A program made the translations under genes and the position numbers. A stretch of 7,369 bases of DNA from an uncultured Clostridia bacterium (GTDB taxonomy: Bacteria; Bacillota; Clostridia; Oscillospirales; Acutalibacteraceae): the NCBI GenBank assembly GCA_946405475.1, contig CAMJHI010000109.1:1-7369 (forward strand). Direction: 5' to 3'. The notes under the pieces are model-generated. The model saw only the letters and a program-made list of their open reading frames with translations. It was not told the origin of the DNA and did not search any database. Positions 1 to 5,705 of the stretch are shown here, piece after piece (the first letter of the stretch is position 1; every line of letters starts with the position of its first letter).

Positions 1-2
1 GC

Positions 3-20
3 AAACCCGCCGCCTCATAA
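3..20 (+). CDS. Possible 3' end of an upstream rightward gene (partial)
   Basis: One forward frame entering from the left edge reads K-P-A-A-S and stops at TAA (18-20), exactly where the terminator palindrome begins. A gene ending there and sharing the terminator with the convergent radC would be a normal arrangement. Only five codons are visible, so nothing can be said about the product. Another forward frame stays open through the hairpin into radC, so the frame choice rests only on the stop/terminator geometry. Confidence 0.25.
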   Translation, partial: KPAAS

Positions 21-55
21 AAAAGAACAACCGACCGCGGTCGGTTGTTCTTTTT
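20..55. terminator. Bidirectional intrinsic terminator, perfect 36-bp palindrome
   Basis: Positions 20-55 form a perfect inverted repeat centred between 37 and 38, with a GC-rich core (GACCGCGGTC), an A run on the left (19-24) and a T run on the right (51-55). Either strand therefore yields a stem followed by U residues. On the minus strand it lies 4 nt beyond the radC stop, and on the plus strand it directly follows a possible gene end at 20. A two-way terminator between convergent genes is the natural reading. Confidence 0.9.
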
Positions 56-59
56 GTGC

Positions 60-788
60 TTATTCGTCCTGATAAAGGTTGATCCGCATTTCGCCGGACG
101 GAACGCTGCTCATCAGAAACATCGGCGCAAAGCGCTCATGACTGCTCATGGAAAAATAGTCTTCATCGCTGAAAATGATATGATCCGCCACGCGGATATT
201 GATTGCGCGGAAGGTCTGGATGAGCGTTTGCGTCGTGGTCAGATCGGCGCGCGAGGGGTTGGGCAGGCCACCCGGATGATTGTGCGCGAGGATCACGCTT
301 TCGGCATTGTTGCGCAGCGCCACCTGCGCGGCCTTGCGCACGTCGAGCTGCGCGAGCTTCAGCGACCCGTCGGATAAAAACGTGAAGTTGTTGACGCGCC
401 CCGAAATATCCAGACAAAGCATGCCGATGTGCTCAGTCGTCAGGCCGAAGAAACGGGGGCGCAGGTAATTCACCACCGCGTCGACCGAATCCATGACGGT
501 CTTGGCCGCCTTGTCCGCCGTGTATTTGCGGAACAGCTCCGGCACAAGTCCCAGCAGCGTGGCCGCGGCGTCGCCGACGCCGTCCACGGCGATCAGCTCT
601 TCATAGGGAGCCTCCAGCACCGCCGAAAGCGAACCGAACCGATCCATCAGCCGGTGCGCCGTGGCGTTGGTGTCGCCGCGCGGACAGGCGTAAAACAGCA
701 GCAGCTCCAAAATTTCGTGGGGAGAAAAACCGTTGAGCCCGGTTTGCCTGACTTTTTCTCTCACCCGTTCTCTGTGACCCTCGTGCAT
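60..788 (-). CDS. radC: RadC family protein (JAB/MPN metalloprotease-fold domain)
   Basis: This is a 242-residue RadC family protein. The N-terminal half carries a helix-hairpin-helix-like segment (AVDGVGDAAA, about residues 67-76). The C-terminal half is the RadC MPN/JAB domain, with the EHIGMLCLD strand (E119) and the metal-binding signature HNHPGGLPNPSRAD at 169-182, including both His and the final Asp. RadC was once linked to DNA repair, but its molecular role is unsettled; the fold predicts a Zn-dependent hydrolase. Length is normal and no key residue is missing. A TTG two codons upstream (794) extends the frame, but the SD GAAAGGG on the minus strand sits 8 nt before the ATG at 788 and only 2 nt before the TTG, so ATG is chosen. 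The gene lies 35 nt downstream of the membrane-protein gene, probably in one transcript, and ends at the palindromic terminator. Confidence 0.93.
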   Translation of the reverse strand: MHEGHRERVREKVRQTGLNGFSPHEILELLLFYACPRGDTNATAHRLMDRFGSLSAVLEAPYEELIAVDGVGDAAATLLGLVPELFRKYTADKAAKTVMDSVDAVVNYLRPRFFGLTTEHIGMLCLDISGRVNNFTFLSDGSLKLAQLDVRKAAQVALRNNAESVILAHNHPGGLPNPSRADLTTTQTLIQTFRAINIRVADHIIFSDEDYFSMSSHERFAPMFLMSSVPSGEMRINLYQDE

Positions 789-823
789 GAGCAAAACCCT
801 TTCGCGTGATTGGCTCGGCGCGC

Positions 824-1822
824 TTACAGCACGTTCACCGTAAAGCCGTCCAGATAGTTGCCGGTCGAATCGCGGAACGTGCTCATGAGCGAGCTTGCGC
901 TGAACAGGCGCATCTGATCCACAGGGATCTGCGCCGAATCCGGAATGGAAAGGGTCACGACCATCTTATTGTTTTCTTTGGACAGCCCGACCATGCCGGT
1001 GTAGTATTCATCCCGCGACACGCGGCAGGTGCCCTTTTCGAGGTTGTAGGTCATGCTCTTGTTGTAAAGCTTGCGGTCGATCTTATACGTCATGCTCACC
1101 GTCATGATGCCGTTGGAGCAAACGTCGTAGGTGTCATCGATCAAAACGCGAACGCCGGTGTATTTTTCGCCGTCGCTCAGGCCTTCGCCCTGATAGGTGG
1201 CGCCGATGGAAGAGGGGTTGGTGACGCGCACCGTGGTGCGGGCGACCTTGGTGACCGGCTCGCCGTTGGGCTTGGTGAGAATGTTGCCGTGCCCGTCCTG
1301 CAGGGTGAGCGGGGGCGCCTCGGTCGTGCGCGTGACCTCCTGCGCGTCAAACATAAGGTGGCCGTCCGCATCGCGCAGCAGGTCGCCGTTCGCATCGGTC
1401 GCGGGCTGGAGCTGATAATCGAGATAATAGCCCTGCGCCTGGGTGACGGGCTGACCGTAAAGGTCGGTAACCAGTTCGCCCTTCCAGTTGGTGACCGCCA
1501 CCATAATGGTTTCCGGCACGGGCTCGGTGGTCGTTTCCGTGGTGGTCTCGGTCACAGCTTCCGGCTGTTCCGCCACGACCGCCTGCCAGCCGTATTCCCA
1601 GAGGAACTTGGCGTTGACGACCGGCATGAGCGACGAATCGTTGGGGATCGTTTCCTCCACATATTGAACGTCCGCCCCAAGCCGCTCCAGCTTCGCGTCG
1701 TTGGGCTTGTGGGTGAACAGCGCAAACTGATCGTTCAGCAGAACAAACGAAAACACCAGCGCGACCGCCACGAACAGCAGCGCGAACACGATAGTCACGG
1801 TTCTTTTGGCATTTCTCGGCAT
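824..1822 (-). CDS. Membrane-anchored extracytoplasmic protein of unknown function with three short internal repeats
   Basis: I do not recognise a family. The 332-residue protein starts with a basic stretch (PRNAKR), then one hydrophobic segment (about residues 8-29) with no evident lipobox or signal-peptidase site, so it is probably a single-pass anchor with the rest outside. Residues about 90-105 are a Thr/Glu/Pro linker (TETTTETTTEPVPET). Next come three related units about 31-33 residues apart: NWKGELVTDLYGQPVTQA, DANGDLLRDADGHLMFDA and DGHGNILTKPNGEPVTKV (Gly at about 115, 146 and 179). The remaining 130 or so residues look globular, with two Cys (about 235 and 266). ATG at 1822 is preferred over an in-frame TTG at 1837 because it places the basic residues right before the hydrophobic segment, but both starts have weak SDs (GCGGG about 8 nt upstream of the ATG). 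It is first in a probable operon with radC, behind the promoter at 1931-1959. Confidence 0.82.
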   Translation of the reverse strand: MPRNAKRTVTIVFALLFVAVALVFSFVLLNDQFALFTHKPNDAKLERLGADVQYVEETIPNDSSLMPVVNAKFLWEYGWQAVVAEQPEAVTETTTETTTEPVPETIMVAVTNWKGELVTDLYGQPVTQAQGYYLDYQLQPATDANGDLLRDADGHLMFDAQEVTRTTEAPPLTLQDGHGNILTKPNGEPVTKVARTTVRVTNPSSIGATYQGEGLSDGEKYTGVRVLIDDTYDVCSNGIMTVSMTYKIDRKLYNKSMTYNLEKGTCRVSRDEYYTGMVGLSKENNKMVVTLSIPDSAQIPVDQMRLFSASSLMSTFRDSTGNYLDGFTVNVL

Positions 1823-1835
1823 AAAACAAACCCGC

Positions 1836-1888
1836 AAACGTTTTCCGTTTCAGCCCATAAAAACATGGATCGGAAACGGTCAGCGTTT
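1836..1888 (-). promoter_or_regulatory. Stem-loop in the leader of the membrane protein-radC operon
   Basis: The leader can fold into a nested hairpin. AAACG (1836-1840) pairs with CGTTT (1884-1888), followed by a symmetric 4x4 internal loop. CCGTTTC (1845-1851) pairs with GAAACGG (1873-1879) in the same register, and CCAT (1855-1858) pairs with ATGG (1865-1868) at the top. The structure ends about 14 nt before the ATG, beside the weak SD, so an effect on translation or RNA stability is possible. It matches no riboswitch class I recognise. No T run follows it on the transcribed strand, so it is not a terminator for this transcript. Confidence 0.4.
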
Positions 1889-1930
1889 TTTCCTTTCCGG
1901 CGTGATAGAGTTCCCTGAAAACTACCCTAA

Positions 1931-1959
1931 ATTGTAACACACTCCGCCGACAATTACAA
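1931..1959 (-). promoter_or_regulatory. Sigma-A type promoter for the membrane protein-radC operon
   Basis: On the minus strand TTGTAA (1959-1954) and TACAAT (1936-1931) are separated by exactly 17 bp. A TG dinucleotide sits one base before the -10 box (TGTTACAAT), as in extended -10 promoters. The start point would be near 1924, giving a leader of about 100 nt before the ATG at 1822. It is the best promoter-like match on this strand in the divergent intergenic region. Confidence 0.7.
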
Positions 1960-1973
1960 GAAAAGGATGAGAA

Positions 1974-2028
1974 AAACGGCCAAATCTCACCGGAAAAATC
2001 AGGCAAAGAAATCAGGCCGGGGCCGTTT
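1974..2028. repeat. Inverted repeat AAACGGCC/GGCCGTTT between divergent promoters
   Basis: AAACGGCC (1974-1981) and GGCCGTTT (2021-2028) are perfect 8-bp inverted copies about 39 bp apart, lying between the two divergent promoters. AAATCAGGC also occurs twice inside it as a direct repeat (about 1996 and 2009). The arrangement could be a paired operator or a long-loop hairpin, but no regulator gene is adjacent. The remainder of 1960-2084 is AT-rich intergenic sequence in which I see no gene. Confidence 0.3.
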
Positions 2029-2084
2029 GATCGTTTTTTGTGCCGATCACAGGCCTGCTTTGCGATGAAAATGGCGAAAAAAAC

Positions 2085-2114
2085 TTGTGTTCCGGTCGGT
2101 TTGTGTTATATAAT
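2085..2114 (+). promoter_or_regulatory. Sigma-A type promoter for the hisJ-like/ispE/symporter cluster
   Basis: TTGTGT (2085-2090) and a perfect TATAAT (2109-2114) are separated by 18 bp. The start point would fall near 2120-2122, at the first bases of the SD AGAGGTG (2121-2127), implying a leader of only about 14 nt before the TTG start. No other comparably good match was seen upstream of the gene. Confidence 0.7.
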
Positions 2115-2120
2115 GGCGGC

Positions 2121-2137
2121 AGAGGTGATACATTTTG
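2121..2137 (+). promoter_or_regulatory. Shine-Dalgarno and TTG start of the PHP phosphatase
   Basis: AGAGGTG (2121-2127) lies 7 nt before TTG (2135-2137), an ideal spacing. The in-frame ATG codons at 2150 and 2153 have no SD at usable distance. However, starting at either ATG would put the first metal-binding motif (DLHVHT) almost at the N-terminus, as is common in PHP proteins. The SD argues for TTG and family habit argues mildly for ATG. Confidence 0.6.
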
Positions 2138-2962
2138 GCTTTCAAACGCATGATGGATCTTCACGTCCATACCGACAATTCCTTCGACGGGCATCATTCC
2201 GCCATGTTTTTGTGCGAGCAAGCGGTTCACAAGGGGCTGCGCGCCATTGCTTTTACCGATCATATGGATATTGACCTGTATGAACAGCAAAACCTGAACG
2301 AGCGGCAGCTTCAGTCGTTTTTCGAGGTGACAAAAGCCCGTTCCGCCTTTCAGGGCAAGCTGCTCGTGCTCAACGGCATCGAGCTGGGGCAGGGCACCTT
2401 TGATATGCCGCTGAGCGAAAAATCCGTGCAGCGGTTCGATTATGATTTCATCATCGGCTCCATGCACGAGCTGCGCGATTCCACGGATTACAGTCAGCTC
2501 AAATATGACGAATACACCCGGGACGAGCTGGACAAGCTGCTTGAGCAATACACGCAGGAGCTTTATCAGCTTGCCCTCTGGGGGCATTTTGACACGATGG
2601 CGCACATCACCTATCCCCTGCGCTATTTATGCGGCGTCTACAAAATTCCCTACGATTTTTCCCGCTTTGATGATACCATTGACGAGGTGTTCAAAACGCT
2701 CATCGTCAAGGGCAAGGCGCTGGAGATCAACACCTCCGGCCTGCGGCAGAACCTGAACGAGACCATGCCGGGCGAACGCTACGTCAAACGGTTCCGCGAG
2801 CTGGGCGGCGAATTCGTCACCATCGGATCGGACGCGCACTTTGCCGCCGACGTCGGCGCGGGCATCCAGCAGGGGCTCGAGATCGCGCAGCGCTGCGGGT
2901 TCCGCTACACCACGTTTTTCCAGAAGCGCGAGCCGATGCCGGTTCCCATTGAAAAGCAGTAA
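2135..2962 (+). CDS. PHP-domain phosphoesterase, histidinol-phosphatase (HisJ/HisK) family
   Basis: The 275-residue protein shows the ordered metal-binding motifs of the PHP superfamily: DLHVHT (8-13), FTDH (40-43), NGIELG with E83, GSMHEL with H111, WGHFDTMAHITYPLRY (149-164, H151 and H157) and GSDAH (231-235). The GHxDxxxH...YPxRY segment and the length are typical of HisJ-type histidinol-phosphatases, which dephosphorylate L-histidinol phosphate in histidine synthesis using a metal centre. No other his gene is nearby, and many family members outside his operons have unproven substrates, so the family call is firm and the substrate is not. It is the first gene of the plus-strand cluster, 33 nt before ispE. 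The start is discussed in the TTG entry (2121-2137). Confidence 0.88.
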   Translation: MAFKRMMDLHVHTDNSFDGHHSAMFLCEQAVHKGLRAIAFTDHMDIDLYEQQNLNERQLQSFFEVTKARSAFQGKLLVLNGIELGQGTFDMPLSEKSVQRFDYDFIIGSMHELRDSTDYSQLKYDEYTRDELDKLLEQYTQELYQLALWGHFDTMAHITYPLRYLCGVYKIPYDFSRFDDTIDEVFKTLIVKGKALEINTSGLRQNLNETMPGERYVKRFRELGGEFVTIGSDAHFAADVGAGIQQGLEIAQRCGFRYTTFFQKREPMPVPIEKQ

Positions 2963-2995
2963 CTCAGGATCCATCAGAAAGGATGCGGCAACACC

Positions 2996-3847
2996 ATGAT
3001 CAGAATTGAAGCACCCGCCAAAATCAACCTGCTGCTCGATATCATCAAGCGCCTGCCCAACGGCTATCACGTGCTGTTCATGGTGATGCAGGCGGTGAGC
3101 CTGTATGACACCATTGAGGCGGAACAGGCTGAAAGCGGCATTACGCTCACCTGCAGCGAGCCGACCCTGCCGACCGATGAAAAAAACTTAGCCTACCGCG
3201 CGGCGCAGGCCTTTTTTGAACACACCGGCATCAAGGGCGGCTGCTCCCTTGCCGTGACCAAGCGCATTCCGCTGCAGGCAGGGTTAGCCGGCGGCAGCAC
3301 CGACGCTGCGGGCGTGCTGCGTGCGCTCAACCTGTTGTTTGACACGAAGCTGACCACCGAGGAGCTTTGCCGCATCGGCGTAAAGCTGGGCGCGGACGTA
3401 CCGTTTTGCCTGCACGGCGGCACCATGCTCGCGCAGGATATCGGGCAGATTTTGTCCCCCCTGCCCCGGCTGAAGGATTGCTGCATCGTGCTGGCCAAGC
3501 CGACGCAGGGCGTTTCCACGGGCGAAGCCTACGCCGCCTTTGATGAGTGCAAGGACGTGCGGCACCCCGACGATTGGGGCATGCTGCACGCGCTGGCGAC
3601 CGAAGATTTTGACGGCGTTGTGAGGCGCGTGAACAACGTGTTTGAGCAGTTCATCGAGGTGCCCGAACGCATCGCCATCAAAACCGTCATGCGCCGCCAC
3701 GGCAGCCTTTGCTGCTGCATGAGCGGCAGCGGCCCGACCGTGTTCGGCCTTTTTGACGAGGAGGCGCGGGCGGCGGCCTGCGTGGCGGAATTGAAGCAGA
3801 GCTTTGAACAGGTGTTCCTGACGCATCCCGTTGGACGATTTTCATAA
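2996..3847 (+). CDS. ispE: 4-diphosphocytidyl-2-C-methyl-D-erythritol kinase
   Basis: IspE phosphorylates CDP-methylerythritol with ATP, the fourth step of the MEP route to isopentenyl diphosphate, in the cytoplasm. The 283-residue protein has the usual length and the GHMP-kinase motifs in order: APAKINLLLDI with K9 (6-16), NGYHVLFMVMQAVSLYD (22-38), the ATP-binding loop PLQAGLAGGSTDAAG (92-106), GADVPFCLHGGT with catalytic-type D134 (132-143), and MSGSGPTVFGLF (242-253). All expected catalytic residues are visible. A run of three cysteines (CCC, 239-241) just before the last motif is a small oddity. The SD AGAAAGGA (2976-2983) lies 12 nt before the ATG, rather far. The gene is 33 nt after the PHP gene and 14 nt before the symporter gene, so co-transcription is likely. 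Confidence 0.95.
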   Translation: MIRIEAPAKINLLLDIIKRLPNGYHVLFMVMQAVSLYDTIEAEQAESGITLTCSEPTLPTDEKNLAYRAAQAFFEHTGIKGGCSLAVTKRIPLQAGLAGGSTDAAGVLRALNLLFDTKLTTEELCRIGVKLGADVPFCLHGGTMLAQDIGQILSPLPRLKDCCIVLAKPTQGVSTGEAYAAFDECKDVRHPDDWGMLHALATEDFDGVVRRVNNVFEQFIEVPERIAIKTVMRRHGSLCCCMSGSGPTVFGLFDEEARAAACVAELKQSFEQVFLTHPVGRFS

Positions 3848-3861
3848 CAGGGGGTTTTGAC

Positions 3862-5298
3862 ATGGCCAAAACAAAAGAACCGGCCAAAGCAGAAGAGCGA
3901 ACCTTGACCACCAACAAAATCGGCATCAAGGAAGGACTCGGCTACATGGCGGGCGACGCGGGCAACCTGTTCGTGCTCACCTACGTGTCCTCATTCCTGA
4001 AGATCTTTTACACCGACGTGCTGAAGATCGACATGAACCGAGCCAAAAACGTGTTTTTGTTCCCCCGCCTGTGGGACGCGATCAACGACCCCATCTGGGG
4101 CGCGCTCGTAGCCAGGTGGCCGGCGCGCAAGGACGGCAAATTCCGCCCCTATATCAAATGGATCGCGGTGCCGCTTTCGCTCAGCCAGATCGTGTGCTTT
4201 TTCAACGTCGGCAGCTTCACGCAAAGTGAAACGCTCAAGCTGGTGTTTGCTTACGTGACCTATATTCTGTTCGGCATGCTTTACACCGGCATCAACGTGC
4301 CCTTCGGCTCGCTGGCCTCGCGCATCACCGACGACCCGGACGGGCGCACGCTGCTGTCCACCTTCCGCACCATCGGCGGCGGCATCGGCGGCGCTGCCCC
4401 GCTGCTCATCGCGCCGCTGCTCATTTACAGCAAGGTGTCGGACGGGCAGGGCGGCACTTACAACGTAGCCAACGGCAAGGGCATGTTCCTGTTCGCGCTG
4501 GTCATGGGCGGCTGCTCCATCCTGTTCTATTTTTTGTGCTACGCCAACACCAAGGAGCGTGTTCACGCCGAGGAAACCGCAAAAGCCGACATGAAGGGCA
4601 CCTACCGCGCCATGTTCAAAAGCAGGCCCTTCATCATTCTGTCGCTGACCGGCATTCTCATCAGCGGCCAGCTTCAGTTCACCTCGCTGAATCAATATCT
4701 TTATAAAAACTATTTCTGCAACACCAATCTGTCCATTCTCGGCACCATCGCGCAATACGCCCCCATGGTGGTCATGATCCCGATCACGCCCATGCTCGTG
4801 CGCCGTTTCGGCAAAAAAGAGATTTCGACCGTGGGCGCGTTCCTGTCAGCGGCCGCCGCCGTGCTCACGGCGGTGCTGCGCCCCGAGCCGAGCAACGCCG
4901 GGCTTTACATCTTTTTGCTGTTCGTCATCGGCTTCGGCTATTCGTTCGTTTCCATCACCAACTGGGCGGTGGTCACCGACGTGATCGACTTTCAGCAATA
5001 CACCACCGGTGAGCATGCCGAAAGCGCGATCTACGCCGTTTACACCTTCTGCCGCAAGCTCGGGCAGACGGCGGCGGATTCCGGCGGCATGAAGCTGCTT
5101 TCCAAAGCCGGTTACACAGAAAGCATGGCCAACGCAGGCTTTGTGGCCAGCGTCAGCCCGCGCATTCTGACGGTGTGCACCGTTATCCCCGCCATCACCT
5201 ATTCGCTGATCTTCCTGCTCTACGTTTTGTTCCCCTTGACCAAAAAGAAAATGGCGCCGGTGTATGAAGCGGTGCATAAACAGAACACAGAACAATAA
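3862..5298 (+). CDS. GPH-family sugar:cation symporter (MelB-like MFS transporter)
   Basis: The 478-residue polytopic protein is consistent with 12 membrane helices and the glycoside-pentoside-hexuronide (GPH) family, which imports glycosides or sugars with H+ or Na+. Diagnostic segments are GYMAGDAGNLFVLTYVSSFLKIFYTD in helix I (27-52), RLWDAINDPIWG (69-80), whose Asp residues match the cation-site region of MelB, and GKFRPYIKW (92-100) in the following cytoplasmic loop. The N-terminal 20 or so residues are charged and cytoplasmic. A hydrophilic loop rich in Gly and Asn (about 190-206) is probably extracellular. The substrate cannot be read from sequence, and no glycosidase or sugar kinase gene lies nearby. 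The SD AGGGGG is 7 nt before the ATG. It is the last gene of the cluster, ending 14 nt before the terminator stem. Confidence 0.92.
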   Translation: MAKTKEPAKAEERTLTTNKIGIKEGLGYMAGDAGNLFVLTYVSSFLKIFYTDVLKIDMNRAKNVFLFPRLWDAINDPIWGALVARWPARKDGKFRPYIKWIAVPLSLSQIVCFFNVGSFTQSETLKLVFAYVTYILFGMLYTGINVPFGSLASRITDDPDGRTLLSTFRTIGGGIGGAAPLLIAPLLIYSKVSDGQGGTYNVANGKGMFLFALVMGGCSILFYFLCYANTKERVHAEETAKADMKGTYRAMFKSRPFIILSLTGILISGQLQFTSLNQYLYKNYFCNTNLSILGTIAQYAPMVVMIPITPMLVRRFGKKEISTVGAFLSAAAAVLTAVLRPEPSNAGLYIFLLFVIGFGYSFVSITNWAVVTDVIDFQQYTTGEHAESAIYAVYTFCRKLGQTAADSGGMKLLSKAGYTESMANAGFVASVSPRILTVCTVIPAITYSLIFLLYVLFPLTKKKMAPVYEAVHKQNTEQ

Positions 5299-5312
5299 CG
5301 CATGGTATATTG

Positions 5313-5350
5313 AACGACCGGGATCGCTTCCTGCCGATCCCGGTCGTTTT
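5313..5350 (+). terminator. Intrinsic terminator of the PHP-ispE-symporter cluster
   Basis: AACGACCGGGATCG (5313-5326) pairs perfectly with CGATCCCGGTCGTT (5335-5348) around an 8-nt loop, and four T follow (5347-5350). It starts 14 nt after the symporter stop. Its right arm ends immediately before the stop codon (5352-5354) of the convergent small gene, so it may also slow minus-strand transcripts, but on that side no clean U run follows. Confidence 0.92.
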
Positions 5351-5351
5351 G

Positions 5352-5501
5352 CTATTCCGCCATTTGCTTTACAACGCTTATCCCTTCGTAAACCGCCAGC
5401 GCGACCGCAGCGACGCAAAGCGCCTTTTGGGTCAGATCCAGCACCCGCACGGTTTTGCTCAACCGCGAAAACCATTTGACGTCCCGAAAAATCCTGTCCA
5501 T
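5352..5501 (-). CDS. Putative 49-residue single-pass membrane microprotein
   Basis: On the minus strand ATG (5501-5499) opens a 49-codon frame ending at TAG (5354-5352). The product starts MDRIFRDVKWFSRLSKTVRV with an amphipathic, basic N-terminus (R3, R6, K9, R13, K16, R19), then has a hydrophobic segment ALCVAAVALAVYEGISVV (27-44) and ends KQMAE. This composition looks like a real N-in membrane or membrane-associated peptide, unlike the His/Arg-rich readings of the other frames. An in-frame TAA seven codons upstream fixes the start. AAGGCGGG (5521-5514) is a possible SD, 12 nt before the ATG. I recognise no family. It lies 205 nt downstream of spoVAD on the same strand, where spoVAE would often be found, but it is too short and unlike SpoVAE. 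Confidence 0.5.
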   Translation of the reverse strand: MDRIFRDVKWFSRLSKTVRVLDLTQKALCVAAVALAVYEGISVVKQMAE

Positions 5502-5705
5502 GTTGTTCCACGACCCGCCTTACGTGGGCTACTCCTTTCTGATTTCTTTTCACAAGCAAGTGCTGATGCGATCGGGGTATGCAGGTTGGCGAGAGGATTT
5601 TTCGTCAGGCGAAGAAAAAAACGCAGGCAATACTTGGTGTATTAACGAGTATTTTTTCAAGGCATGGCGGAAAATCATCCGTCAAGATGCGTGCCACCGA
5701 TCGTA
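5502..5705. other. Intergenic stretch between spoVAD and the small gene, no recognised gene
   Basis: About 200 bp contain no convincing gene on either strand and no recognisable remnant of spoVAE. On the minus strand there is a perfect SD-like AAAGGAG (5538-5532) with no start codon at usable distance. A 5-bp stem, CCACG (5527-5523) with CGTGG (5512-5508), would display the putative SD of the small gene in its loop. AATACT/AGTATT (near 5629-5653) is a weak AT-rich inverted repeat. No clear minus-strand terminator follows spoVAD. Confidence 0.5.

Noticed and set aside
1790..1867. Short upstream open frame (23 codons) in the leader of the membrane-protein gene
   Set aside because: It has no SD, overlaps the real start in another frame, and its sequence gives no sign of a leader peptide such as runs of one amino acid.
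806..1918. A 370-codon open frame on the plus strand
   Set aside because: It is fully antisense to the membrane-protein gene. Its translation is rich in His, Arg, Gly and Val with no domain, as expected from the complement of a GC-rich coding sequence, whereas the minus-strand frame has a clear membrane anchor, a promoter and an operon partner.
3991..4755. A 254-codon minus-strand open frame
   Set aside because: It lies entirely opposite the GPH symporter gene and has a shadow-like composition (Ala/Gly/Gln/His-rich, no motif).
4846..5559. A 237-codon minus-strand open frame
   Set aside because: It overlaps the 3' part of the symporter gene, the terminator and the 49-codon gene in another frame. 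The sequence is low-complexity Gly/Arg-rich with no recognised motif.
5502..5560. T-box-like leader on the minus strand (GGCGGGTCGTGGAAC faintly resembles the antiterminator core)
   Set aside because: The conserved antiterminator sequence is not actually present, there is no specifier stem or terminator, and the downstream gene is not an aminoacyl-tRNA synthetase or amino acid gene.
5629..5658. AATACT/AGTATT inverted repeat followed by T residues, as a plus-strand terminator
   Set aside because: The stem is only 6 bp, nearly all A-T, with a 13-nt loop, and no plus-strand gene lies between the strong terminator at 5313 and this point.
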